Positions 25,201 through 33,145 of a stretch of 64,000 bases of DNA are shown here, piece by piece. The position numbers and the translations under genes were made by a program. This stretch comes from Modestobacter sp. VKM Ac-2977 (GTDB lineage: Bacteria; Actinomycetota; Actinomycetes; Mycobacteriales; Geodermatophilaceae), in the NCBI RefSeq assembly GCF_026968045.1, contig NZ_JAPVBQ010000002.1, positions 794,933 to 858,932 of the forward strand, read 5' to 3'. The notes beneath the pieces were generated by a model. The model saw only the letters and a list, made by a program, of their open reading frames with translations. It searched no databases and was not told where the DNA came from. Position 1 is the stretch's first letter. Each line of letters starts with the position of its first letter.

Positions 25201-25735
25201 GGTCGCCGGTGACCACGGTGAGCAGCTCGGGCGGCACGCCCTGCAGCCCGGCCAGGAGGTCGCCGTACAGCGCCATCTGCAGCAGGGCCGGCACCTTGAT
25301 CCGGCGGGCGAGCTTGGTGTCGGCGACGTCGTAGGCCCAGGCCCCCAGGTCGCTGACCCGGTCGGTGCGCTTGAGCAGGAAGTCGGCGTGCCCGCGCCAG
25401 GTGCCGTCGAAGAAGGTGGCCTGGTAGACGACGTCCGCGCCGGCGCGCATCGCGGCGAGCGTCTCGTCCTGGGCGCGACGCAGCCCGGCGGCGTCCTTGC
25501 CCGACGGCCCGGTGACCTCCACGACGGACAGGCCCCGGTCGCGCAGCCGCTGCACGTGCCGCTCCTCGTGCGCCATGCCGTGGGCGGCGACCAGCTCGGT
25601 CATCGGGTCGACCGCCGGCGGGCGGCTGCGGGAGCCGCGGGCGACCTCGAGGGAGAGCCGGGTGAGGTGCTCGCACTCGATGAAGCCGGTCAGGTCACTG
25701 GCACTGACCACCAGCGCGCCGTCGGACTCGTACAC
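22274..25735 (-). CDS. TM0106-type RecB-like nuclease fused to SF1 helicase
   Basis: 1153 residues. The N-terminal part (about 1-270) is RecB-like with a PD-(D/E)XK-type core (YDVADTKLARRIKVPALLQMALY) and a probable iron-sulphur or zinc cysteine set ending CGVCPWRETC. A middle RNase H-like exonuclease (DLFFDIEGDP near 310, YNRDDCVSTREL near 490) follows, as in YprB-like proteins. The C-terminal helicase has Walker A GPPGAGKT, VVDEAGQLSLAN and the late motifs VGTVDKFQGREAAVAVFS and LNVALSRAK. It starts with GTG. Such proteins are proposed to act in DNA repair or defence; substrate unproven. Its downstream partner vsr is broken. Confidence 0.9.
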   Translation of the reverse strand: MYESDGALVVSASDLTGFIECEHLTRLSLEVARGSRSRPPAVDPMTELVAAHGMAHEERHVQRLRDRGLSVVEVTGPSGKDAAGLRRAQDETLAAMRAGADVVYQATFFDGTWRGHADFLLKRTDRVSDLGAWAYDVADTKLARRIKVPALLQMALYGDLLAGLQGVPPELLTVVTGDQQELVFRYSDAEAYTRAARTRFLSRLADGELAPPYPNAHCGVCPWRETCTARWREEDSLSLVAFMRRDHATALVEAGVPTVTALATRAPDELPDAIGRSSRERLTQQARLQVQERESGLPSYEFLPREPGRGFELLPPPSAGDLFFDIEGDPFAGDAGLEYLWGVLDTAGEFTAFWGCDPAADDQSAAERLAFEALVDHLTTAHAADPAMHVFHYAPYEPTRLKTLSGRLQTREAEVDRLLRADVLVDLYAVVRQGLRLSKESYSIKQVEDYYRGHTRTHGADVSDAGESIVAFERWLATRDQALLDQIEAYNRDDCVSTRELRDWLEARRTELLASGARLGRPEDGDPDGSAENAAAQELREELELRLTAGLPDTDRTPEQEATWLLAQQLGWHAREARSAWWEYFRLRDLAADDLERETPALGPLEAPELVGAAQRSQHWRYRFPPQETKVSAGSRYEHLLPDPDGKRLTSSVVDIDPTAGWVVLARGAAAALEHPTGLLPTSPPSDKLFRAALTDLGEQVAVSGIDAPGPARSARDLLLRRPPRLLAAAPQREPGEESAAAVRRLAGLLDGGVLAVQGPPGAGKTYTGARAVVDLIRAGKRVGVTASSHKVIGNLLDAVMAAAREAAVPVRALQKADELQRCGDVDVQCVGSNGQVVDALDGGDVDLVAGTSWLFARPELAGRLDVLVVDEAGQLSLANTLAVSRAAASLVLLGDPQQLRQPGRGIHPDGADVSALQHVLGEQEVLPADRGVFLDRSWRMAPALCRVVSGLSYGGELQPAPVTAGNELDAPARWAAPAGIGWVPVVHEGNGSASLEEAAVVAELVAGLMGRSWRTGGVERVMGPADVLVVTPYNAQVNQVRSALAAVGLGEVEVGTVDKFQGREAAVAVFSLAASSGAHVPRRLDFLLDRHRLNVALSRAKTVAYLVGSPALLTSPVQTPEQLRLVNGLCRLVEIATAAARSAPPAPAVAQV

Positions 25736-25819
25736 CGTTGCCCCCGTCCCCTCCCCCGGGTGGAGGAGCTGCCGCGACCGTACGGCGGGGGTACGACACG
25801 TCGGCGGAGGCGCCGACCA

Positions 25820-25842
25820 GACCCGGTCCCAGCCGCCGGGTC
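25820..25842 (-). terminator. Short hairpin at the phaZ stop codon
   Basis: GACCCGG (25820-25826) and CCGGGTC (25836-25842) form a 7-bp stem that overlaps the phaZ stop codon. It is a plausible weak terminator of the phaC-phaZ operon. Confidence 0.45.
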
Positions 25843-26650
25843 AGCTGAGGAAGCGGTCCACGACCGGCGCCAGCTCCGGGGCCTCGGTGACCAGGGCGAG
25901 GTGTCCGCCGCGGTAGAGGTGCAGCTCCGCACCCGGGATCATCCGGACCATCAGGCGGGGGTTCACCTCGGGGATGATCGGGTCGTCGTCCCCGGCCAGG
26001 ACCAGCGTCGGCTGCTGGATCAGCCGGAGCAGCGGCAAGCTCGTCCAGCCGGCGCCGGCGGCCAGCTGGTAGTAGTAGCCGCGCCGCGGACCCAGTCGCG
26101 ACCGGGCGTGCAGCGCCTCGGCGGCACGCTCGGGGTGCTGCCGCATCGTGCCGCCGTAGATCTCCCCCGCGATGTCGCGGGCGTAGTCAGGGTCGCGGTG
26201 CCGCCGCGGGGTGAGCATCTTGGACAGCACCCGTGGGTGCGCCGGCACCATGAGCGATCCCGTCCCGGTGGCGGCCAGCACCAGCCGCCGACAACGCCGC
26301 CGGTGCTGCACGGCGAACTGCTGTGCCAGACCGCCACCCCAGGAGAAGCCGAGGACGTCGACGGCCTCCCGGTGGCCCAACTTGGTGAGCAGCCCTGCGA
26401 CGACCGGTGCGAACGTCATCATCGTGTAGGGCATGACCGGCTTCGGGGACCCGCCCACGCCCGGGACGTCGAAGCGGATCACCTCACGCCGCGGGTCGAG
26501 CGCGTCGACGAAGGGCTGCAGGACCTCCAGGCTGGCGCCGATGCCGTTCAGCAGCATCAGCGGCGGCAGCGTGCCGTCGCCGGGCCGGACCGCGACGCGC
26601 AGCGTCCGGCCCCCGACAGTGAAGGTGCGCAGCTCCGGTCCCCCGCTCAC
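25841..26650 (-). CDS. phaZ: Intracellular poly(3-hydroxyalkanoate) depolymerase (alpha/beta hydrolase)
   Basis: 269 residues. Alpha/beta hydrolase fold with the lipase box GFSWGG (Ser103), a candidate Asp in LVLAGDDDPIIP and a C-terminal His in RGGHLALV. The sequence DVLGFSWGGGLAQQFAVQH and the N-terminal LLNGIGASLEVLQPFVDALD are typical of medium-chain-type PhaZ, which releases hydroxyacids from storage granules. The GTG start overlaps the phaC stop (GTGA), so synthesis and degradation genes are translationally coupled. Confidence 0.88.
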   Translation of the reverse strand: MSGGPELRTFTVGGRTLRVAVRPGDGTLPPLMLLNGIGASLEVLQPFVDALDPRREVIRFDVPGVGGSPKPVMPYTMMTFAPVVAGLLTKLGHREAVDVLGFSWGGGLAQQFAVQHRRRCRRLVLAATGTGSLMVPAHPRVLSKMLTPRRHRDPDYARDIAGEIYGGTMRQHPERAAEALHARSRLGPRRGYYYQLAAGAGWTSLPLLRLIQQPTLVLAGDDDPIIPEVNPRLMVRMIPGAELHLYRGGHLALVTEAPELAPVVDRFLS

Positions 26651-28413
26651 TTGTCGAACACGTACGTGCCGGGTGCCGTGCCCAGGGTGGGCCGCCCGCC
26701 GCCGAGCTCCGTCGGGGCGGGGACCTCCTCGCCGGACCGCTCCGCCACCCACCGGGTGTAGTCGGTCCACCACGAGCCCTTCTCGGTCTGTGCCGAGGCG
26801 AGCCACTCGTCGGCGTCCGGGACGTTGGGCGAGGCCGTCCGCCAGGTCGACTTCGGGTTGGTGGGCGGGTTCACCAGCGAGGCGATGTGCCCGCTGGTGG
26901 AGAGCACGAAGCGGCTGTCGCCGCCGAGCAGCTGGGTGGTCGCGTAGCAGGACTGCCACGGGCAGAGGTGGTCGGCGATCCCGGCGACCACGTAGGCGTC
27001 GACGGTGACCGCGGACAGGTCGACCGCCGTGCCGAGCATGGTCGCGGCCCCCGGCTTCGTCAGGGAGTTGCTCACGGCCATCTCCAGGAAGCCCTGGTGC
27101 AGCGCCGCGGTCATCCGGGTCGTGTCGGCGTTCCAGAAGAGGATGTCGAACGCGGCCGGCGGCTTGCCCTGCAGGTAGTTGTTGACCCAGTAGTTCCAGA
27201 TCAGGTCGTTGGGCCGCAGCCAGGCGAAGACCTCCGCCAGCGTCGCGCCGTCCAGGTACCCCTTCTTCGCCGACGCCCGGGTGGCCGCCTCGGCGGACTT
27301 CTCGTCCAGGAACGCCCCCACCGTGCCGCCCCGGGCCTGGTCGAGCACGGTCACCGCGAAGGTGGCCGACGCGACCCGGTCCTGCTGCCCGACGGCAGCC
27401 AGGTGGCCGAGGACCATGGCGGTGATGATGCCGCCGGAGCAGAAGGACATCAGGCCGGTCTTCTCCGCACCGGCGATCCGCTCGGCCGCGGCCATGGCGT
27501 CCAGCACCGCCTGCCCGTAGGTGTCCAGGCCCCAGTCGGCGTGCCGGGCGTCGGGGTTGCGCCAGGACATCATGAAGACCTGCTGCCCGCCGCCGACGAC
27601 GTGCTCGACGATGCTGCGGCCCTCAGCGAGGTCGGCGATGTAGAACTTGTTGATCGTCGGCGGCACCATCACCAGTGGGACGGCGTGCACCGTCGGCGTG
27701 GTGGGCTGGTACTGGATCAGTTCGAAGACCGGCGTCCGCAACACGACGACGCCGGGGGTGCGCGCCAGGTCCTTGCCCACCTCGAAGGCGTCCGGCTCGA
27801 CCATCGAGGGCACCCGGGGCGCCGAGGACAGGTCACGGACCAGCCGCCTGGTGCCGGACACCGCGCTGCGCCCGCCCGTGTCGATCGCGGTCTTCCACGC
27901 CGAGGGGTTCAGTGCCGGGTTGTTGCTGGGCGCCAGGGCCTCGACGATGTTGGTCACGGAGAACCGGATCCGCTCGTCGTGGGCCCAGGGCAGGGCTGCG
28001 TCGTCGACCAGTCGGGTCGCCGTCTGCGCCGTCACCAGGTGCGCCTGCATCGCCCGCTTCAGCACCGGGTTGCCCGACCAGGCGGGATCGACGTACCGCT
28101 TGTCCTTGGCGTTCGGCGCCACCTCGGAACGGCCGAGCCCGATGCGACCCCACTCCCCGACGAGCCGGCCGGTGTGGCCGAGCACCGTGCGCGGACGGCG
28201 GGCCAGCGCCGCGGTGAAGCGGAGACTGCTGCTGACCGGCGGTACCAGCCGGCGCAGCGGCCCGAGTGCGGCGTCGGTCAGGATCATGTCCAGCCCGGTG
28301 GCCGACTCGGCGATCCGCTCCGGCTCGGCATCGGGATCGCCGCCGGTGGTCGACGCCGCCACCGGTACGGACCGTGCGATGCCCTGCCCGGACGAGCGCG
28401 CGGGGCCGCTCAC
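26647..28413 (-). CDS. phaC: Poly(3-hydroxyalkanoate) synthase
   Basis: 588 residues. The catalytic triad is visible: Cys325 in the modified lipase box LMSFCSGG, Asp in VAGIADHLCPW and His in STSGHIASLVNPP. The N-terminal PhaC domain includes WSGNPVLKRAMQAHL, and the granule polymerase motif PPTINKFYIADL follows. It polymerises 3-hydroxyacyl-CoA into storage polyester. The GTG at 28413 has GAGGAG eight bases upstream and was preferred over an upstream in-frame start. First gene of phaC-phaZ; a thiolase and an SDR that could supply precursors lie 2.5-5 kb away. Confidence 0.95.
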   Translation of the reverse strand: MSGPARSSGQGIARSVPVAASTTGGDPDAEPERIAESATGLDMILTDAALGPLRRLVPPVSSSLRFTAALARRPRTVLGHTGRLVGEWGRIGLGRSEVAPNAKDKRYVDPAWSGNPVLKRAMQAHLVTAQTATRLVDDAALPWAHDERIRFSVTNIVEALAPSNNPALNPSAWKTAIDTGGRSAVSGTRRLVRDLSSAPRVPSMVEPDAFEVGKDLARTPGVVVLRTPVFELIQYQPTTPTVHAVPLVMVPPTINKFYIADLAEGRSIVEHVVGGGQQVFMMSWRNPDARHADWGLDTYGQAVLDAMAAAERIAGAEKTGLMSFCSGGIITAMVLGHLAAVGQQDRVASATFAVTVLDQARGGTVGAFLDEKSAEAATRASAKKGYLDGATLAEVFAWLRPNDLIWNYWVNNYLQGKPPAAFDILFWNADTTRMTAALHQGFLEMAVSNSLTKPGAATMLGTAVDLSAVTVDAYVVAGIADHLCPWQSCYATTQLLGGDSRFVLSTSGHIASLVNPPTNPKSTWRTASPNVPDADEWLASAQTEKGSWWTDYTRWVAERSGEEVPAPTELGGGRPTLGTAPGTYVFDK

Positions 28414-28777
28414 GTCGCACTCCTCGGGCCGAGCTGGACTGACCGTGCTGGGGTGGTGCGGAGCTGGCACACGAGGGCTCCTCGTCTCGACACGCTGGCG
28501 GTCACGCGATGGTCCATCCGGGCGTACTGGACGTGATGCCCATCACACAGCCCGCAGGCCGGGTGAGCAACCGGGCGGGCCCGACGGCGAGCCGCGTTCG
28601 GCGTGCCGTGGGTGTCGACGTCCCGAGGTCCGCTGACCGGGCCAGGCGAGGACCCAGGGCTCCGTACATCGAAGGACACATCGATGAATGTGCCGCACCC
28701 GGACAGCACACCTACACCTGCCGCCTGCTGACGGGCCAGCGGCTTCCCCCTTTCTCCACTTCGGTAGAAAGCACCCT
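28414..28777. other. Divergent intergenic region phaC / lacI-type gene
   Basis: 364 bp without a convincing gene. It must hold the promoters of phaC (minus) and the LacI-type regulator (plus). It is a little less GC-rich in the stretch 28670-28770. I see no clear LacI-type central CG dyad that I would call an operator. Confidence 0.5.
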
Positions 28778-29893
28778 GTGTCCGCGACGTTGAGCTCCGT
28801 GGCCGCGGCCGCGGGGGTCAGCACCAGCACCGCGAGCCGTGCCCTGTCCGGCCACCCGGCCGTGCTGCCCAGCACCCGCGCCCGGGTGGAGGCAGCCGCC
28901 GCGACCCTGCACTACGAGCCCAACCGCACGGCCAGCGCACTGCGCACCCGGCGGACCGGACTGATCGGCCTGGTGGTCAACAGCCTGCGCACGGCGACCT
29001 TCCACACGATCGCCGAGACCCTGCAGGGCTGGGCCGCCGAGCACGAGTACCAGCTGCTGGTCTGCACCACCGGGGGCGACCCGGCGCGCGAGGCCTCGTT
29101 CCTGCAGACGGTCCGCCAGCACCACTTCGACGGCGTGGTGATCGCCGGCTCCGGCGCGAACACCGACCTGGTCAACGCCCTGGTCCAGGCGGGCCACGCG
29201 GTCGTGACGATGAACCGCGAGGTGCCCGGATCCCTGGCCCCGTCGGTGATGTCCGCCTACGAGACCGCAGCCCGGCTGGCCACCGAGCACCTGCTCCAGC
29301 TGGGGCACACCCGGATCGCCGCGATCGAGGGCCCGCCGGCGGTGACCTCCGGCCGACTGCACGACGCCGGTTTCCGGGCCGCGATGGCGGCGGCCGGCGT
29401 GCCGGTCCTGGACGAGCTGGTGTGCCGGGGGCCCTTCACACCGGACTTCGGCCGGTGGGCCGCCGCCGAGCTGCTCAGCCAGCCCGAGCCACCGACGGCA
29501 CTGCTGGTGACCAACCACGAGGCGTCGTTCGGGGCACTGCCGGTGATCGGCGACAGCGAGCTGCGGGTGCCCGACCAGCTGTCGGTGATCTGCACGGAGG
29601 ACGAACCGTTCTACGAGTGGTGGTCGCCGCCGGTCACCACCGTCGACAACCGCGCCGCCCTGCTCGCCGTCCGCGCGGCCGACCTGCTGCTCGGACAGCT
29701 GACGACCGCCGGACAGGACGTCCCGCCACCCCGCACCGAGCTGGTGACCCCGGTGCTCGTCGAGCGCGGGTCGACCGCGCCATCACCTGCGCGGCCGCCG
29801 GGCCGCCGCGGAGATGTCCACGGCGGCCCGGGGGTGCACTCAGCTCAGCCGACCACCTCGGACAGCTCCGGCGCGAAGCCGTCCAGCAGGTAG
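28778..29893 (+). CDS. LacI-family transcriptional regulator
   Basis: 371 residues. Helix-turn-helix at about 3-22 (TLSSVAAAAGVSTSTASRAL) with the hinge helix YEPNRTASALRTRRT, then the periplasmic-binding-like effector domain (LIGLVVNSLRTATFHTIAETL to VTTVDNRAALLAVRAADLLL). The effector is probably a small carbon compound; none can be named. The GTG at 28778 gives the family N-terminus. The last 35 residues are a Pro/Ser-rich tail read through a hairpin and 49 bp into the convergent lipoprotein gene, which suggests loss of an earlier stop. Confidence 0.9.
   Translation: MSATLSSVAAAAGVSTSTASRALSGHPAVLPSTRARVEAAAATLHYEPNRTASALRTRRTGLIGLVVNSLRTATFHTIAETLQGWAAEHEYQLLVCTTGGDPAREASFLQTVRQHHFDGVVIAGSGANTDLVNALVQAGHAVVTMNREVPGSLAPSVMSAYETAARLATEHLLQLGHTRIAAIEGPPAVTSGRLHDAGFRAAMAAAGVPVLDELVCRGPFTPDFGRWAAAELLSQPEPPTALLVTNHEASFGALPVIGDSELRVPDQLSVICTEDEPFYEWWSPPVTTVDNRAALLAVRAADLLLGQLTTAGQDVPPPRTELVTPVLVERGSTAPSPARPPGRRGDVHGGPGVHSAQPTTSDSSGAKPSSR
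29800..29829. terminator. Hairpin between convergent lacI-type and lipoprotein genes
   Basis: GGGCCGCCG and CGGCGGCCC form a 9-bp stem around a 12-base loop, 16 bp beyond the stop of the lipoprotein gene on the minus strand. It is a likely terminator for that gene. On the plus strand it lies inside the C-terminal tail of the LacI-type frame. Confidence 0.6.
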
Positions 29894-30864
29894 GGCAGGC
29901 TCAGGGCGCTGGCGAACTGCAGGGCCGCGTAGTCCTCGTCCTCGATGAAGATCGACCGGCCCTCGGTCACGGCGGGGAGCCCGGACAGCACCGGGTCGCC
30001 TTCGATCCCCGCCCGTTCGGCCTCGGAGCCGGACTGGAAGACCAGCACGTCGGCGTCCAGCATCCGGGCCTCCTCGCGGCTGACGGTCCCGTAGAACTCG
30101 CTCTGCGCCGCGGCGTCCAGGGCCGGGTCGACGACCATGCCCAGGTCCAGGAAGAACCGGGTGCGGGTGTCGTCGGACGTGTGGAAGGGGTACTCCCCGC
30201 CGTACGCCGGGCCGGAGAGGGTCACCGTCTTCCCCTCCAGCTCCGGGTGCTCGGCCCGCGCCGCCGCGATCTGCTCCTCGACGTCGGCGATCAGCTCCGC
30301 CGCGCGGTCGGGCTGACCGAGCGCCTCGCCGGTGATCCGGGTCTGCTCCTGCCAGGGGGTGCCGAAGGCGATGTGCTCCTCGGGCTGCACGACCGTCGGC
30401 GCGATCGCGCTGAGCGTCTCGTACTCGTCCTCGGTCAGGCCGGCGGTGACCGCCATGATCAGGTCCGGGTCGAGCGCCGCGATCTGCTCCGGGTCGACCT
30501 CCGCCCGCGGCAGGATCTCCGGATCGGCGTCCCCGGCAGCCTCGTCGGCCCAGGGGAAGAAGACGTCGTCCTCGGGGCCGAAGGCGTAGCGGACGGCGAC
30601 CGGGACGACACCGAAGGCGAGGATCGCATCCTGCTCGGTGTAGCCGAGGGAGACCACCCGCTCGGGCTCCTCCGGGATCGTCGTCGTCCCGTAGGCGTGC
30701 TCGATGGTGACCGGGAAGGCGGCCTCGGCTGCCGAGCCGGCGGCGGCCTCGGCCGGCTGCTCGTCGGACTCCGACGAGCAGCCGGCCAGGACGGCGACCG
30801 CGAGGACGGGAAGGGCCACAGAGCTGGTGAACGTACGTCGCGCGAGCGACCGGGAGAGCAACAT
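29845..30864 (-). CDS. Siderophore ABC transporter substrate-binding lipoprotein
   Basis: 339 residues. Signal peptide with lipobox LAGC (lipid-modified Cys29), a Ser/Glu-rich linker, then a FepB/FhuD-type binding domain: FPVTIEHAYGTTTIPEEPERVVSLGYTEQD is cut here as EEPERVVSLGYTEQDAILAF, then PDLIMAVTAGLTEDEYETLS and the C-terminal DEDYAALQFASALSLPYLLD. It captures a ferric siderophore outside the membrane. A DtxR/IdeR box sits just upstream, so it is iron-repressed. No permease or ATPase gene is adjacent; they must be elsewhere. Confidence 0.92.
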   Translation of the reverse strand: MLLSRSLARRTFTSSVALPVLAVAVLAGCSSESDEQPAEAAAGSAAEAAFPVTIEHAYGTTTIPEEPERVVSLGYTEQDAILAFGVVPVAVRYAFGPEDDVFFPWADEAAGDADPEILPRAEVDPEQIAALDPDLIMAVTAGLTEDEYETLSAIAPTVVQPEEHIAFGTPWQEQTRITGEALGQPDRAAELIADVEEQIAAARAEHPELEGKTVTLSGPAYGGEYPFHTSDDTRTRFFLDLGMVVDPALDAAAQSEFYGTVSREEARMLDADVLVFQSGSEAERAGIEGDPVLSGLPAVTEGRSIFIEDEDYAALQFASALSLPYLLDGFAPELSEVVG

Positions 30865-30879
30865 GGTGCTGTTCTACAT

Positions 30880-30898
30880 GAGGGCAGCCTTACCTAAG
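30880..30898 (-). promoter_or_regulatory. DtxR/IdeR-type iron box
   Basis: On the minus strand ACTTAGGTAAGGCTGCCCT agrees with the DtxR/IdeR consensus TTAGGTTAGSCTAACCTAA across the left half and centre. It ends about 16 bp before the lipoprotein ATG, overlapping the expected promoter or transcript start. It is the second iron box in the window. Confidence 0.78.
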
Positions 30899-30944
30899 TA
30901 ATCGGTCGTCGCCCTCGTTGCCCGATCGAGACCCACGGATGGGC

Positions 30945-32162
30945 TCAGACGACCCGCTCGAACACCGCGGCAAGCCCCTGCCCACCGCCGATGCACATCG
31001 TCTCCAGCCCGTAGCGGGCCTCCCGGCGGCGCATCTCGTGGGCGAGCGTGGCCAGGATTCGGGCACCGGTCGCCCCCACCGGGTGTCCCAGGGAGATGCC
31101 GGACCCGTTGACGTTGACCCGGTCGCGGTCGTCCGCGCCCAGCCCCCACTCCCCCAGGCAGGCCAGCACCTGACTGGCGAACGCCTCGTTGAGCTCGATG
31201 AGGTCCATGTCGGCCAGGGTCAGCCCGGTCTGCTCCAGCACCTTGGCCGTCGCCGGGACCGGACCGATGCCCATGGTCTCCGGCGGCACGCCCGCCACGG
31301 CCCAGCCGGTCAGCCGGACGAAGGGCTGCCAGCCACGGCGGTCGGCCTCGGCGCGGGTGGTCACCACGCAGACGGCGGCGCCGTCGTTCTGGCCGGAGGC
31401 GTTGCCGGCCGTCACCGTCGCCTCCGGGTCGACCCGGCCCATGACCGGGCGCAGGCCGGCCAGGTCCTCCATCGTCGTGTCCGGGCGGGGGTGCTCGTCC
31501 TCGGTGACCGTGCGGGCCGGCGTCTTGCGGGTCCCGGGCACCTCGACGCCGATGATCTCGTCGGCGAACCGGCCCTCGCGGATGGCGGCGCCGGCAGCCT
31601 GCTGGGAGCGCAACGCCCAGGCGTCCTGCTCCAGCCGGTCGACCGAGTACTCACGGCGGACGTTCTCCGCGGTCTCCAGCATGCCGCCGGGTACCGGGTG
31701 GTGGAGGCCACCGGCGGTCTCCCGGGCCCGCGCCAGCCGGTCGTGCAGCATGACGCCGTCGCCCTTGGCCCCGGTGCGCAGCCCCAGTGCGTAGTGCTCG
31801 ACGTTGCTCATCGACTCCACCCCACCGGCGACGACGACCTTGCCGGCGCCGGCCGCCACCTGCATCGCGGCGTAGATGACCGCCTGCAGGCCGGACCCGC
31901 AGCGCCGGTCGATCTGCAGGCCGGGCACCTGCACGCCCAGGCCGGCGTCCAGGGCGGCGATCCGGCCGATCGCCGGGTTCTCACCGCTCGGGCTGCAGTT
32001 GCCGAGGATGACGTCGTCGACCTCGCCCTCCCCCAGCCCGGTCCGCTCCACCAGGCCCCGCAGCGCAGTGGCGGCGAGCTCGTTGGCGGACAGACCGGCG
32101 AAGACCCCGCCGAAGCGACCGACGGGAGTGCGGACCGGGGAGCAGATGACGACGTCGTCCAT
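30945..32162 (-). CDS. Acetyl-CoA acetyltransferase (thiolase)
   Basis: 405 residues with full thiolase motifs: nucleophile Cys88 in DRRCGSGLQA, ELNEAFASQ, the His-bearing GSGISLGHPVGATGAR and the second Cys in ETMCIGGGQG. The reaction is Claisen condensation of two acetyl-CoA or thiolytic cleavage of a 3-ketoacyl-CoA. I chose the ATG at 32162, seven codons inside the open frame, because the family begins at DDVVICSPVRTPVG. It could feed acetoacetyl-CoA to the PHA genes about 2.5 kb away, or act in fatty-acid degradation. Confidence 0.93.
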   Translation of the reverse strand: MDDVVICSPVRTPVGRFGGVFAGLSANELAATALRGLVERTGLGEGEVDDVILGNCSPSGENPAIGRIAALDAGLGVQVPGLQIDRRCGSGLQAVIYAAMQVAAGAGKVVVAGGVESMSNVEHYALGLRTGAKGDGVMLHDRLARARETAGGLHHPVPGGMLETAENVRREYSVDRLEQDAWALRSQQAAGAAIREGRFADEIIGVEVPGTRKTPARTVTEDEHPRPDTTMEDLAGLRPVMGRVDPEATVTAGNASGQNDGAAVCVVTTRAEADRRGWQPFVRLTGWAVAGVPPETMGIGPVPATAKVLEQTGLTLADMDLIELNEAFASQVLACLGEWGLGADDRDRVNVNGSGISLGHPVGATGARILATLAHEMRRREARYGLETMCIGGGQGLAAVFERVV

Positions 32163-32240
32163 GCCCCGACTCTGCCAGCTCACCGCCGCCTCGGTGCAGC
32201 GGAGCCGACCACTGACCGGAAGCCGGTGCCGCCCGGAGCG

Positions 32241-32282
32241 CCGACGACGCCCCTGCCGGCGGACCGGGAGGGGCGTCGTCGG
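32241..32282 (-). terminator. Strong 14-bp stem terminator after the SDR gene
   Basis: CCGACGACGCCCCT and AGGGGCGTCGTCGG form a perfect 14-bp stem with a 14-base loop. On the minus strand it begins six bases after the SDR stop. No T-run follows. Confidence 0.75.
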
Positions 32283-32288
32283 AGCGGA

Positions 32289-33074
32289 TCAGTCGCGCGG
32301 CTTGGCCATCGCCTCGTGCGCGGAGCTCTTGAGCGAGTCGGGGAGCACCTTGTTCGCCGCGCCCTGCACCTTCGTCTTCAGCGAGGCGGCGAGCACCTTC
32401 TCCTCCCCCGCCATCAGCGCCTCGAAGCCCTGCGCGGCGACCTCGGCCGGGTCGTCCTTGGGGCCCTGGCCGATGGCGGTGTCATCCAGGTCGGCCCGGG
32501 AGAAGAACTCGGTGTCCGTGGGGCCGGGCATCAGCGCGGTGATCGTGACGGCGGAGTCCTTGAGCTCCTGCTGCACGGCCTCGGTCAGCGACTGGACGAA
32601 GGACTTCGAGGCGTTGTAGACCGGCTGGTAGGCCCCGGGCATGGTCGCCGCGATCGAGGAGGTCACCAGCACCCGGCCCGCGTTGCGACCGGTCATCTGC
32701 ACGAGCACCAGCTTCAGCAGCGCGGCGGTGGAGACCACGTTGAGCTGCATGACCTCCAGGTCGTCGGCCCAGTCGGTGTCGACGAACGCACCGCCACGGC
32801 CGACGCCGGCGTTGAGCGCGGCGGCGTCCAGCGGGCGGCCGAGGCCCTGCACCCGGGTCCACAGCTGCTCGATCCCGTCGGGGGTGCGCAGGTCGGCCTG
32901 GACGGCGGTCACCTCGGCGCCCTCGGCGCGCAGCTTCGCGGCCGCCGTGTCGATCGTCGGGTCCTCGGCGTCGATCACCAGGTCGAAGCCGTGCTGGGCG
33001 AACTGCTTGGCGAGCTCGTACCCGATCCCGCTGGAGGCGCCGGTGACGAGGGCGAGGGGCTTGGTGTCGGTCAT
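32289..33074 (-). CDS. Short-chain dehydrogenase/reductase
   Basis: 261 residues. Classical SDR: cofactor motif TGASSGIG at residues 11-18, Asp of DLVIDAE, NAG motif LNAGVG, catalytic Ser in LVTSSIA, YxxxK as YNASKSF, and PGPTDTEFF. The C-terminal 60 residues are an unusual Lys/Ala-rich extension (GEEKVLAASLKTKVQGAANK). Substrate unknown. The ATG at 33074 gives the standard N-terminus. Confidence 0.9.
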   Translation of the reverse strand: MTDTKPLALVTGASSGIGYELAKQFAQHGFDLVIDAEDPTIDTAAAKLRAEGAEVTAVQADLRTPDGIEQLWTRVQGLGRPLDAAALNAGVGRGGAFVDTDWADDLEVMQLNVVSTAALLKLVLVQMTGRNAGRVLVTSSIAATMPGAYQPVYNASKSFVQSLTEAVQQELKDSAVTITALMPGPTDTEFFSRADLDDTAIGQGPKDDPAEVAAQGFEALMAGEEKVLAASLKTKVQGAANKVLPDSLKSSAHEAMAKPRD

Positions 33075-33145
33075 GCACCTCGCCCTACCCGCCCCCCGGG
33101 CCGGGCTCACCCACCGCGACCTCCTTTCCGGCCGCGGGGGCTGGT

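Noticed and set aside
22097-26761. A 1554-codon plus-strand frame across vsr, the nuclease/helicase and phaZ
   Set aside because: It crosses several real minus-strand genes and has no recognisable domain; long antisense frames are expected at this GC content.
25841-28413. phaZ as a generic esterase
   Set aside because: Translational coupling to phaC and the FSWGGGLAQQFA motif favour PHA depolymerase.
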